From DASVLX01 sp035552275 (GTDB taxonomy: Bacteria; Actinomycetota; Actinomycetes; Mycobacteriales; Pseudonocardiaceae), in NCBI GenBank assembly GCA_035552275.1, contig DASZLR010000075.1, positions 1 through 26,593 on the forward strand: DNA of 26,593 nucleotides, written 5' to 3'. Numbering within the stretch: position 1 is the first letter of the stretch; each line of letters starts with the position of its first letter. Shown in pieces: positions 1 through 7,759 of the stretch. The notes under the pieces are model-generated. The model had not been told where the DNA came from. It was given only the letters and a program-made list of their open reading frames with translations, and did not search any database. The position numbers and the translations under genes are program-made.

Positions 1-963
1 CACCGCGCACGCCAGCGGATTTCCCATGAAGGTCGGACCGTGCGCGAGCACCGGCAGTTCCCCCCGGGAGATGCCATCGGCCACCTCGGCCGTGCACAGC
101 GTCGCCGCCAGGCTGAGGTAACCCCCGGTCAGCGCCTTGCCGACGCACATGACATCGGGCGTGCTGCCGGCGTGCTCGGCGGCGAACAGCGCGCCGGTCC
201 GGCCGAAGCCGGTGGCGATCTCATCGAAGATCAGCAACACGTCATGCTCGTCGGCCAGCTCGCGCAGGGCGGCCAGATAACCGGGATTGTGGAAGCGCAT
301 CCCGCCGGCGCCCTGCACCACCGGCTCCACGATGATCGCGGCCAGTTCGTCCGCGTGGCCGCGCACCAGCTTGCCCAGATGGTCCACATAGGACGGATCG
401 ACGTCGGCGTCGAAGCCGGCCGGCGGCACCTCGGCGAACACCTGTTCCGGCAGCACCCCGCGCCACAGCCGGTGCATCCCGCCGTCCGGATCGCACACAC
501 TCATCGGATGGAACGTGTCGCCGTGGTAGCCGCCGCGCCAGGTCAGCAGCCGCCGCTTGGCCGGCCGACCCACCGACTGCCAGTACTGCAAGCACATCTT
601 GATGGCGACCTCGATCGACACCGAGCCCGAGTCGGCGAGGAACACGTGCCGCAGCGGCTCCGGGGTGATCTCCACCAGCGTCGCCGCCAGCCGGACCGCC
701 GGCTCGTGGGTCAGCCCGCCGAACATCACGTGGCTCATTCGGCCGAGCTGGTCGGTCACGGCCGCGTCCAACGCCGGATGCCGGTAGCCGTGGATGGCCG
801 CCCACCACGAGGACATGCCGTCGATCAGCTCACGGCCATCGGCGCAGCGCAGCCGCACCCCCGAGGCCGACTCGACCACCAGCGGAGCCATGACGCCCGG
901 CATCGGGCCATAGGGATGCCAGACGTGCGCGCGGTCCAGATCGAGTAGTTCCTCGGGGGTCAC
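1..963 (-). CDS. bioA: Adenosylmethionine-8-amino-7-oxononanoate aminotransferase (BioA), 3' end missing
   Basis: This PLP enzyme makes 7,8-diaminopelargonic acid from KAPA using S-adenosylmethionine as amino donor, a step of biotin synthesis in the cytoplasm. Reading leftward from GTG at 963, 321 codons are present without a stop, and the gene runs off the window edge. The N-terminus carries the BioA signature HVWHPYGPM, followed by GMSSWWAAIHGYRHP, the GYHGDT segment, IFDEIATGFGRTG, and VGKALTGGY, whose lysine (about K276) should bind PLP. These are diagnostic for BioA rather than general class III aminotransferases. The GTG lies 17 bases after the S53 peptidase stop, without a clear Shine-Dalgarno sequence, so it is probably translated from the P450-S53 transcript. 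No other biotin gene is visible. The start is moderately sure, the family very sure. Confidence 0.93.
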   Translation of the reverse strand, partial: MTPEELLDLDRAHVWHPYGPMPGVMAPLVVESASGVRLRCADGRELIDGMSSWWAAIHGYRHPALDAAVTDQLGRMSHVMFGGLTHEPAVRLAATLVEITPEPLRHVFLADSGSVSIEVAIKMCLQYWQSVGRPAKRRLLTWRGGYHGDTFHPMSVCDPDGGMHRLWRGVLPEQVFAEVPPAGFDADVDPSYVDHLGKLVRGHADELAAIIVEPVVQGAGGMRFHNPGYLAALRELADEHDVLLIFDEIATGFGRTGALFAAEHAGSTPDVMCVGKALTGGYLSLAATLCTAEVADGISRGELPVLAHGPTFMGNPLACAV

Positions 964-980
964 CGCAGCAGGCTAACCCG

Positions 981-2555
981 CTATTTCGTCAGAACACCCA
1001 ACAAGGTCGTGCCATCGGGCACACCGAGGCCGGTGCAGGCGTCCCAACCATTACCGGCGGTGTACGCGCTGTTATTGCCGGTGGTGATGTCGCGGAATCC
1101 GGCGGCCGGCGCTCCGGCTGTGACGCCCGCGTAGATCAGCGGCTGGAGCAGGCCGAACTTCTTGCCGGCCAACTGCGCCAGCCGGCAGATCAGCGCCGCC
1201 CACAGCGGAGCCACCGCGCTGGTGCCGCCGTACACCTGGTCGCTGCCGTCCACCCGGACCTGATAGCCGGTCTGCGGATCGGCGTCACCGGCCACGTCGG
1301 GCACGCCCCGGCCGGGACCGCCGCCGGACGTCGCCCGGTTCGGCACACCGGCCTTGGCCTGCCAGGACGGCAGCGGAAACGCGTCACTGACCCCGCCACC
1401 GGTGGCGCCGCCGCCGCTGGCCGTGTCGTTCCACACCGTCTCCGAGGTGGCCTTGCCGGCGGCGGCGACCAGGCTGGTGCCGCCGCAGGCCAACGCATGC
1501 GGGCTGGACGCCGGGAAGTCGGCGTGCGGCACGCCGTCGGTGACGTTGTCGCCGCTGCCGTTGTCGCCGGCCGCCGTGGTGATCGTGACGCCCAGCGCCG
1601 CCGCGTCGGCGAACGCCTGGTCCAGCGCGGTGCGACTCTGCGCCGTCCACTGGTCCTCGGACTGGCCCCAGCTGATGCTCACCACGGTCGGCGTCGGGCT
1701 GGCGTGCACCGCGGTGCTCACCGCGTCCACGAACCCGGAGTCGGTGTTCGGCGCGAAATAGACCACCTGGGTCGTCTTGGGCGCGAGACCGCCGAGCACC
1801 TCGATGTCCAGCAGGACTTCGCCGTCCGAGCCGTTGGGATCCTTGCCGCCGCCGTTGCTGGCGCCGTCCACGCCGACCGATTTCACCGTCGGCGTCGGGA
1901 TGTTCAGGCCCTGGAAGTAGGTGTCCAGATCCTGCTGGGCGTAACCGCCGCCCAACTCGATCACCGCGGCCGTCTGGCCGGTGCCGTCGGCGTTGCCGGG
2001 GAAACCGTAGATCGGGGCCAGCGCCGGCGGCGCGAAGGTGCCGGCCGGTGCCCCGGCAGCGGCCGTGAGCCGCCGGCTGCGGGTGCGCGCCTGCGGCCGG
2101 TTGTCCAGGCCGAGCACGGCGAGCACCACACCGGCCAGCCGCTCCGGCAGTTCCAGCTCGCCGGAGCGCGCCCGGTGCTCGACCTGCTGGCCCCACGGGT
2201 CGGCGCTGCGGACCAGGCTCAACTCGACGCCAAACAGGCCGTGCAGCACCGATTCCGGGCCGGACGCACGGATCCGCCGTGAGCCGGCGTGCACCTCGAC
2301 GATGGTCGCACCGGCCTCGCCCAGCACCTCGCGGACGAGTTCGACGTCGGCCGGGTCGGCGCCGTGCAGCCGGGCCAGCTCGTCCACCGGGATGGTGTCC
2401 GGTCCGACGACCAGCGAATCGGGCAACGCGGCCCGTCGCCGGAGGATCACCGTGAACTCGATCCGTTCGCCGGGATCAATCCGCCCGACGGGCTCGGCGC
2501 CCACGATCTCCGCGCGATGGCTGCCAGCCAGTGGTATCCGCGCCGCCTGCGTCAC
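981..2555 (-). CDS. S53 family (sedolisin/kumamolisin-like) serine-carboxyl peptidase
   Basis: A 524-residue protein with the layout of an S53 acid peptidase. Residues 1-150 form a pro-kumamolisin-type activation domain, then a linker, then a catalytic domain from about 175. The catalytic set is visible: Glu246 and Asp250 in GEVLLD, the oxyanion Asp331 in AAGDNGS, and the nucleophile Ser446 in GGTSAVAP. The C-terminal FRDITTG and GWDACTGLG segments match the family's calcium site. No N-terminal signal peptide is seen; the prodomain begins almost at once, so export is uncertain. Its GTG start overlaps the P450 stop (GTGA), implying translational coupling, and bioA follows 17 bases later. A role with the P450 or BioA is not evident; it could be a scavenging peptidase. 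Family assignment is firm, substrate unknown. Confidence 0.92.
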   Translation of the reverse strand: MTQAARIPLAGSHRAEIVGAEPVGRIDPGERIEFTVILRRRAALPDSLVVGPDTIPVDELARLHGADPADVELVREVLGEAGATIVEVHAGSRRIRASGPESVLHGLFGVELSLVRSADPWGQQVEHRARSGELELPERLAGVVLAVLGLDNRPQARTRSRRLTAAAGAPAGTFAPPALAPIYGFPGNADGTGQTAAVIELGGGYAQQDLDTYFQGLNIPTPTVKSVGVDGASNGGGKDPNGSDGEVLLDIEVLGGLAPKTTQVVYFAPNTDSGFVDAVSTAVHASPTPTVVSISWGQSEDQWTAQSRTALDQAFADAAALGVTITTAAGDNGSGDNVTDGVPHADFPASSPHALACGGTSLVAAAGKATSETVWNDTASGGGATGGGVSDAFPLPSWQAKAGVPNRATSGGGPGRGVPDVAGDADPQTGYQVRVDGSDQVYGGTSAVAPLWAALICRLAQLAGKKFGLLQPLIYAGVTAGAPAAGFRDITTGNNSAYTAGNGWDACTGLGVPDGTTLLGVLTK

Positions 2556-3781
2556 GACTCGCTCCCTTGGTTCGGAGGTGTCAGCCGAACCGGCAGCGTC
2601 GTCAACCCCCGGATCAGGCTGCTTTGCCGCCAGCGCAACGCATCGGGCTCGACCGCGAGCGCCAGATACTCGAACCGGTCGAGCAGGGCGGCGAACGCGA
2701 TCTGCGCCTCCAGCCGCGCGAGCGGCGCGCCCAGACAGTAATGGATGCCGTGACCGAACGCCATGTGCCCGCCCGCGTCCCGTCCGATGTCCAGCTGGTC
2801 CGGCTCGGGGTAGCGATCCGGATCGCGGTTGGCCGCCCCCACCGCGACGATCACGAACTCGTCCGCCGGGATGAGCACGCCGCCGATGGTCACCGGCTCG
2901 GCGGTGAATCGGAGCGTGGCGTGGTTGAGCGGACCCTCGTAGCGCAGAAATTCCTCGACGGCACCGGAAAGCAGGCTCCGGTCGGCGCGCAGCGCGGCCA
3001 GCTGATCCGGATCGCGCAGCAGGGCAAGCATTCCGTTGCCGATCAGGTTCACCGTGGTCTCGTGCCCGGCGACCAACAGCAGGAACGCCGTCGAGATCAG
3101 CTCGCCCTCGGTGAGCCGGTCCTCGGCGTCCCGCGCTTCCACCAGCGCGGACAACATGTCGTCGGCCGGATGCTCGCGCTTGCTGAGGGCCAGTTCGGTG
3201 AGATAGCCGACCATCGACGTCATCGCGTCCCGGAAGACCTGCTCCGGAACGCCCACCGACAACAGCGTGTTGGACCAGCGGCGGAAGTCGTCCCGGTCGC
3301 CGTCGGGCACACCGAGCAGTTCGCAGATCACCGTGATGGGCAACGGAACAGCCAGCACGTCCAGCAGATCCACTTCGTCCCGACCGGCGATCCTGTCCAG
3401 CAGAACTGACGTGATCGCCTCGATCCGGGGCCGCAGCAGCTCGACCCGGCGCGCGGTGAACGCCTTGTTCACCAACGTCCGCAGCCGCGCGTGATCCGGC
3501 GGATCGGTGTTGAGCATGTGCTGGGACAGCTCACCCAGGTAGCCCTGCGGGCCCTCGACGCGACGGTGGAACAGCTCACCGAGCTGGCGGGAGTCCTTGC
3601 TCAGCCGAGGATCGGCTAACGCGGCGCGGACATCGGCGTACCGGGTGATCAGCCACGCCCGCGACTGTTCGGGCGTGATGACCTCGGCGACCGGTCGCTC
3701 TTCCTGCAATCGTCGATACAGCGCATGCGGGTCCTGGATGAAGTGGTCATCCATTCGCGGCGGGGAGGCGATGTCGGTCAT
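2552..3781 (-). CDS. Cytochrome P450, CYP107-like
   Basis: A 409-residue soluble bacterial P450. It shows HMLNTDPPDHARLR in the helix C region, I-helix AGHETT (238-243) for oxygen activation, the K-helix ExxR as EEFLR (276-280), and the heme loop FGHGIHYCLG with ligand Cys349. The overall look resembles the CYP107 group, though I could not run an alignment. An in-frame ATG 11 codons upstream (3814) exists, but the start at 3781 is chosen because AAGGAA sits about 9 bases before it and the protein then begins like other P450s. No ferredoxin or reductase gene is adjacent. The stop overlaps the S53 gene start and bioA follows, so the three form one transcript. A BioI-like role in pimelate supply is possible but unproven. 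The start codon directly follows a perfect 12-bp inverted-repeat arm. Confidence 0.93.
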   Translation of the reverse strand: MTDIASPPRMDDHFIQDPHALYRRLQEERPVAEVITPEQSRAWLITRYADVRAALADPRLSKDSRQLGELFHRRVEGPQGYLGELSQHMLNTDPPDHARLRTLVNKAFTARRVELLRPRIEAITSVLLDRIAGRDEVDLLDVLAVPLPITVICELLGVPDGDRDDFRRWSNTLLSVGVPEQVFRDAMTSMVGYLTELALSKREHPADDMLSALVEARDAEDRLTEGELISTAFLLLVAGHETTVNLIGNGMLALLRDPDQLAALRADRSLLSGAVEEFLRYEGPLNHATLRFTAEPVTIGGVLIPADEFVIVAVGAANRDPDRYPEPDQLDIGRDAGGHMAFGHGIHYCLGAPLARLEAQIAFAALLDRFEYLALAVEPDALRWRQSSLIRGLTTLPVRLTPPNQGSES

Positions 3782-3845
3782 GGCGGCGGATTCCTTCGGT
3801 AGCGGGGCGAACACCGATCGTCACCTGATCAACGAATCCGCCGCC
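3782..3845 (-). promoter_or_regulatory. 12-bp inverted repeat in the P450 leader abutting the start codon
   Basis: The arm GGCGGCGGATTC (plus strand 3782-3793) is matched perfectly by GAATCCGCCGCC at 3834-3845, with 40 bases between. In the minus-strand mRNA the second arm lies between the Shine-Dalgarno AAGGAA, which it partly covers, and the P450 ATG at 3781. If folded, the GC-rich stem would mask the ribosome landing site. It could instead be a binding site for a regulator, or an attenuator after the upstream DUF885 gene. The repeat is seen directly; its role is inferred. Confidence 0.6.
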
Positions 3846-3883
3846 GGTTCAGTGCCCGAGATCGCCGAAAAAACCGCCGAAGA

Positions 3884-5569
3884 TCAGGAAGCAGGTGCTC
3901 CCGCCCACTCCCCGACGACCTCGGCCAGTACTGACAGCGGTAGCGCACCGCCGCCGAGCACCAGATCGTGGAACGCTCGGATGTCGAACCGGTCGCCCAG
4001 CCGCCGCCGCGCTTCCTCCCGCGCCCGCTGGATCTCCAACCGCCCCACCATGTATGCCAGCGCCTGGCCCGGATAGGCGATGTACCGGTCGACCTCGGTC
4101 TCGATCTCCACCTTGCTCATCGGCGTGTTCGCCAGCAGGTAGTCGATCGCCTGCTGCCGGCTCCAGCCCTTGGCGTGCAGGCCGGTGTCGACCACCAGCC
4201 GGCCGGCCCGCATCGAGTCGGTGGTGAGCATGCCCAGCTTGGCCACGTCGTCGGAGTACAGGCCCATCTCGTCGGCCAGCCGCTCGCTGTACAGGCCCCA
4301 GCCCTCGGTGTAGGAGGTGACCTTGGCGATCCGGCGCAGCAGCGGCAGATCGTTCAGCTCCTGCGCGATGGACAGCTGGAAGTGGTGGCCTGGCACGGCT
4401 TCGTGGAACGCGGTGGCCTCCAGGGTGTGCCGGAACCGCTCCGTGACCCGGTCGGTGTTGGCGAAGTAGACGCCGGGCCGCCGGCCGTCCATCGACGGCT
4501 GCATGTAGTACGCCGGCGGCGCGCCGGCCGCCTCGTGCTCGGGCACCGCACGCACCTCGCACGGCTGGTCGGGCACCCGCCCGAACCACGCCGGAGCGGC
4601 CCGCACCGCGCGGGCGATCGCGGCCCGGGCGGCGTCGAGCAGTTCGTCGCCGCTGCCCCAGCGCAGCGTGGAATCGGTGCGCAGCCGGTGGAAGATCTCG
4701 GTGACGTCGGCGGTGTCGAAGACCCGCGCGCCGATCTCCGCGTACTCCTTGGCCAGACCGTCGATCAGCGCCAATCCGGTGTCGTGCAGGTCGTCCGCGG
4801 ACCGCCCGGTGCTGGTGTGCGCGCGAGCCAGCGCGGCGTACGTGGCGTCGCCGTCGGGCAGCCAGCACAGGCCGGGCCGGTCGGCCGGACGCCCGTGCGG
4901 CAACACATCGACGCGCAGCGCGTCCCGGTACGCGGCGAATCCCGGCCGCACCACGTCGTCGAGCAACTGGTCCCGACGCGCCTGGAAACCAGCCGCCTCA
5001 GCCGGCGGCGTCGGCCGGCGCAGCGGATCCGCCGCCGGGTCGGCGAGATAGCGGTCCAGCTGCCGGATCGCGCCGTCTACCAGGTGCGCCACCGGAAGCC
5101 GGCCCGCGGCGATGCCCGCCCGGTGCCGGTCGGCGGCCTGGGTCAGATAGCGCGGCACGGCGGCCAGCCGGTCCAGGTAGGCGTCGGCCAGTGCCGGATC
5201 GGCGAGCCCGATCATCGGCAGCACCGTCAGCAGCCCGGACGCCGGAGCGACGAACAGATCGGTGACGGTGTACTCGATCAGCCGACTGTCGATCTGGTCG
5301 ATGCTGGTCCGTGCCTGCTGGATGATCACCGCCTTGGTCACCCGGTCCCGCTCGGAGTCGGCTTCGACTGCCACGGCCCGCTCGGCGAGATCGGCGTAGC
5401 GAGCGCGAAACGTGGCCTCCGATTCGGCGCTGAGGTCGGACAACTCGTCGTGCGCGCCCGGCAGGCCCAGCAGTGTCGCGGACAGCGGTTCCTCGGCGAA
5501 GGTCAGCGCGACCAGCTCATCGGCGAGGGCGTCCACCGGGTTGGTGGCCGGACTGTCCGGGTTCGGCAT
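3884..5569 (-). CDS. DUF885 family putative metal-dependent hydrolase
   Basis: A 561-residue protein of the DUF885 family, whose members resemble zinc carboxypeptidases or peptidases but mostly lack a defined substrate. The family's metal motif is visible as HEAVPGHH (389-396), followed by TEGWGLYSE (422-430), which probably supplies another ligand, and the C-terminal YPGQALAYMVG block. There is no signal peptide, so it is likely cytoplasmic. The start ATG at 5569 is chosen because a full AGGAGG lies 5 bases upstream. The open frame continues upstream well past this point, but that part is basic, low-complexity and antisense to another gene, so it is not coding. It is divergent from the 5657 gene across 87 bases and lies 102 bases ahead of the P450. 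Family is firm, function unknown. Confidence 0.9.
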   Translation of the reverse strand: MPNPDSPATNPVDALADELVALTFAEEPLSATLLGLPGAHDELSDLSAESEATFRARYADLAERAVAVEADSERDRVTKAVIIQQARTSIDQIDSRLIEYTVTDLFVAPASGLLTVLPMIGLADPALADAYLDRLAAVPRYLTQAADRHRAGIAAGRLPVAHLVDGAIRQLDRYLADPAADPLRRPTPPAEAAGFQARRDQLLDDVVRPGFAAYRDALRVDVLPHGRPADRPGLCWLPDGDATYAALARAHTSTGRSADDLHDTGLALIDGLAKEYAEIGARVFDTADVTEIFHRLRTDSTLRWGSGDELLDAARAAIARAVRAAPAWFGRVPDQPCEVRAVPEHEAAGAPPAYYMQPSMDGRRPGVYFANTDRVTERFRHTLEATAFHEAVPGHHFQLSIAQELNDLPLLRRIAKVTSYTEGWGLYSERLADEMGLYSDDVAKLGMLTTDSMRAGRLVVDTGLHAKGWSRQQAIDYLLANTPMSKVEIETEVDRYIAYPGQALAYMVGRLEIQRAREEARRRLGDRFDIRAFHDLVLGGGALPLSVLAEVVGEWAGAPAS

Positions 5570-5656
5570 GGCGATCCTCCTGGGGCGCGAACGGGCTGAC
5601 CTGATCGTAGGCATTCCGCCAGCGTTGATCGTCACGACCGAGTACTTTCTTGAGCC
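5570..5656. promoter_or_regulatory. Divergent promoter region between the DUF885 gene and the 5657 gene
   Basis: These 87 bases must drive both directions. On the minus strand a TACGAT -10-like hexamer lies at 5604-5609, upstream of the AGGAGG site of the DUF885 gene. On the plus strand TACTTT (5643-5648) ends 8 bases before the GTG at 5657, which has no Shine-Dalgarno sequence, suggesting a leaderless transcript. The -35 elements are weak in both directions, so these are candidates only. Confidence 0.35.
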
Positions 5657-6589
5657 GTGACCGCTGCCGATCCCACGGACGTCCGCCTGCTGTCGCTGGT
5701 CGCGGATCTCGGCCGGGCGGCGTTGCCGGATATCGCCGCCCGACTGGGCATGGACCCCCGCGAGGTCGCGTCCCGGTTGCTCGGGCTGTCGGCCGCCGGC
5801 CTGCCGCTGACGGTGGGCGTGGAGTGCGATCCGCACCGGCTGCGCGGCGCGCTGGCCGCGATGGGCAGCCAGAGTGGTTACCCGCCGGGCGGCTACCCGC
5901 CGGGTCCGCCGTCGGGCAGCTATCCGGTCCCCCCACCCGCCGGATATCCGCCGCCGCAAGCACCTCCGCAACCACCGCCGCGCTCGGGGGTCGATCCGAT
6001 GAGCACCTGGGGTCCACCGCAGACGGCGTCCTGGGCACGCGGCGATCAGCGCGCCCAGCCGGCAACTCCACCGCCTCCGCGCCAGCCAGCACGCCGACCA
6101 GAGCCACCGCCCAGTCCAGCGCCGAATCCAGCGCCCAATCCACAGCCGGAATCGCGGCCGCGACAGGTGGTGCGCAGCGGTCCGGTCGGGTCCGAACTGC
6201 GGATCGACGGACCGGCGGGCCAGCGACTGATGATCAAGCTGGTGGAGGTGGTCGATCCGGCGGACGTGCTGTTCAGCGCGGCCGGCTACCGGCTGCGCGA
6301 CGGCGAGCGCGCGGTCGTCACGCACACCGAGCTGGTCAACGAGGGCACCGAGCCCTTCGGGATGCTCCCGGACCTCTATCTGGCCGTGGTGCCCGCCGAC
6401 GGCGAGCCGATCCGCAAGGCGCCGGTCACGCTGTCCTCACGCCCGCCGTACCGGATGGGCGCGCGGCCGGGCGACCGGTTGGACGGCAACACCGTGTTCG
6501 TGGTGCCCAAGGACGCCCGGCTCGCCGCCGTGCGCTGGGCGCCCAGCCCGGACGCGAAGGACAACGTGCTGACCTGGGAACTGGCCTAG
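5657..6589 (+). CDS. Winged-helix plus proline-rich plus beta-domain protein, function unknown
   Basis: A 310-residue protein I cannot name. Residues 1-70 look like a small winged-helix domain of AsnC/Lrp type (helices around LLSLVADLGRAALPDIAARLG and a second helix DPREVASRLL). Residues 75-175 are low complexity, rich in Pro, Gly, Tyr and Gln, with GYPPG-type repeats. Residues 180-310 form a compact, probably beta-rich domain ending in DAKDNVLTWELA. There is no signal peptide or membrane segment, so it is cytoplasmic. The GTG at 5657 is supported by a TANNNT box 8 bases upstream and by the helix starting right after it. It converges on the deaminase gene with only 10 bases between stops. The domain order suggests a DNA- or partner-binding protein with a flexible linker, but this is inference. 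Confidence 0.8.
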   Translation: MTAADPTDVRLLSLVADLGRAALPDIAARLGMDPREVASRLLGLSAAGLPLTVGVECDPHRLRGALAAMGSQSGYPPGGYPPGPPSGSYPVPPPAGYPPPQAPPQPPPRSGVDPMSTWGPPQTASWARGDQRAQPATPPPPRQPARRPEPPPSPAPNPAPNPQPESRPRQVVRSGPVGSELRIDGPAGQRLMIKLVEVVDPADVLFSAAGYRLRDGERAVVTHTELVNEGTEPFGMLPDLYLAVVPADGEPIRKAPVTLSSRPPYRMGARPGDRLDGNTVFVVPKDARLAAVRWAPSPDAKDNVLTWELA

Positions 6590-6599
6590 ATCAACTAGA

Positions 6600-7061
6600 T
6601 CACGGTAGCGGCAGATGCCGGTTCACATCGCGCACCGCGTCGGCCAGATCGGTCAGCTCGACCACCGTCAGCCCGGCGTCGGCGAGGATCTCCGCGCCGC
6701 GCGCGTCGGCCACGAACACCGCCGGCTCCCGCCAGGCGAACACCACCTTGGCCAACCCGGCCGCCAGGATCAGCTGGGTGCAGGTGCGCGGCCGGGACTT
6801 CCGGGCGCTGCAGGGCTCCAGCGAGCTGTAGATCGTCGCGCCGAGCAGCCGAGGATCGTCCGGGTCCAGCTTGGTCAGCGCCGCTTCCTCGGCGTGCACC
6901 CGGTCATCGCCCTCGCGCGAGTAGCCAGTCGCCAGTTCAGAACCATCGGCGGACACCACGATCGCGCCGACCGAGAACGCGGTGTCCGACGGCGGACAGC
7001 GGCGGGACAGCTCGATGGCCCGCCGCAGCCACCTGTGATCGGCGTCGTCAGGTCGGGTCAC
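6600..7061 (-). CDS. RibD-type cytidine/pyrimidine deaminase
   Basis: A 153-residue zinc deaminase of the CMP/dCMP superfamily. The zinc set is His56 and catalytic Glu58 in VHAEEA, with Cys84 and Cys94 in LEPCSARKSRPRTC. The LEPCS...C...LI pattern resembles the RibD deaminase domain, which acts on the diaminopyrimidine intermediate of riboflavin synthesis, more than free cytidine deaminases. Its ATG overlaps the stop of the RibD_C-like reductase gene by four bases (ATGA), so the two are translationally coupled. Together they would supply both activities of a bifunctional RibD, but as separate chains and in reverse gene order. No other rib gene is visible, so a nucleoside or secondary-metabolite role is also possible. 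Family is firm, substrate uncertain. Confidence 0.85.
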   Translation of the reverse strand: MTRPDDADHRWLRRAIELSRRCPPSDTAFSVGAIVVSADGSELATGYSREGDDRVHAEEAALTKLDPDDPRLLGATIYSSLEPCSARKSRPRTCTQLILAAGLAKVVFAWREPAVFVADARGAEILADAGLTVVELTDLADAVRDVNRHLPLP

Positions 7062-7756
7062 GGCTGCCCTTGTTCGGCGGCCAGGTAGCGGACGAACACC
7101 ATGTCACCGACGTTGAACGCCTCGGTGATGGTCATCCGGTGCGCGGCGTCCTGCGGGAACACGCCCGGATTCACGAATCGCGGCGCGTCCGCCGCGCCGA
7201 CGAAGAACGGCGCGATGGCCAGCTGCAGCTCATCCACCAGACCGTGGGTGAGGAACTCGGTGTGCACTCCCGCGCCACCCTCCACCACCAGCCGCTGCAC
7301 GCCCCGGCCGGCGAGGTCGGCCAGCAGTGCGGCCAGGTCGACCTGCTCACCGAGCCCGACCACGGTCGCCTTGCCGTGCAAGCCTTTCTTGAGGCTGTCC
7401 ACGGCGGCGTCCGGGCAGTACACCACCGTTTCGCCGCTGTCGAAGACCTTCCGTTTTCCGTCGATGGTGCTGGATGTCCCCGATGTCAGCGTCACCTTGA
7501 GCGGATGCGGCCGCTGGCCGCGTTCGGCCCGCTCCCGCCGCAGCGCCGCCGACTTGACCGCCAGGCTCGGGTTGTCCCGGCGGACGGTGTTCGCGCCGAC
7601 CAGGATGGCGTCGGCGGACGCGCGCAACGCGTCCACCCGCTCGAAGTCGGCTTCGTTGGACAACAGCAGTCGGGTCTGGCTGGTGTCATCGATGTGGCCG
7701 TCCAACGACATGGCGCAACTCAGGATCACATACGGACGCTCTGCCATGCCGGCCAT
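7058..7756 (-). CDS. RibD C-terminal-like (DHFR-fold) pyrimidine reductase
   Basis: A protein of up to 232 residues with the RibD_C/dihydrofolate-reductase-like fold. Visible family segments are YVILSCAMSLDGHI near the N-terminus, ILVGANTVRRDNPSL, LVVEGGAGVHTEFL (NADPH-binding glycine region) and the DELQLAIAPFFVG strand. In riboflavin synthesis such enzymes reduce the ribosylamino-pyrimidine using NADPH. Two starts are possible: ATG at 7756, four bases from the rluD-type stop, or ATG at 7747 (MAERPY), which fits the family N-terminus better. The ribosome site is weak for both. The gene sits between an RluD-type synthase and the deaminase, in one tight run beginning at lspA. It could act on another pterin- or pyrimidine-like substrate. 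Confidence 0.85.
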   Translation of the reverse strand: MAGMAERPYVILSCAMSLDGHIDDTSQTRLLLSNEADFERVDALRASADAILVGANTVRRDNPSLAVKSAALRRERAERGQRPHPLKVTLTSGTSSTIDGKRKVFDSGETVVYCPDAAVDSLKKGLHGKATVVGLGEQVDLAALLADLAGRGVQRLVVEGGAGVHTEFLTHGLVDELQLAIAPFFVGAADAPRFVNPGVFPQDAAHRMTITEAFNVGDMVFVRYLAAEQGQP

Positions 7757-7759
7757 TCT

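Noticed and set aside
40..948. 302-residue plus-strand open frame
   Set aside because: It is antisense to bioA, rich in His, Arg, Gln and Pro, and has no domain.
5570..6325. N-terminal extension of the DUF885 protein
   Set aside because: The extra 252 residues are antisense to the 5657 gene and lack any motif; the AGGAGG site and family N-terminus set the start at 5569.
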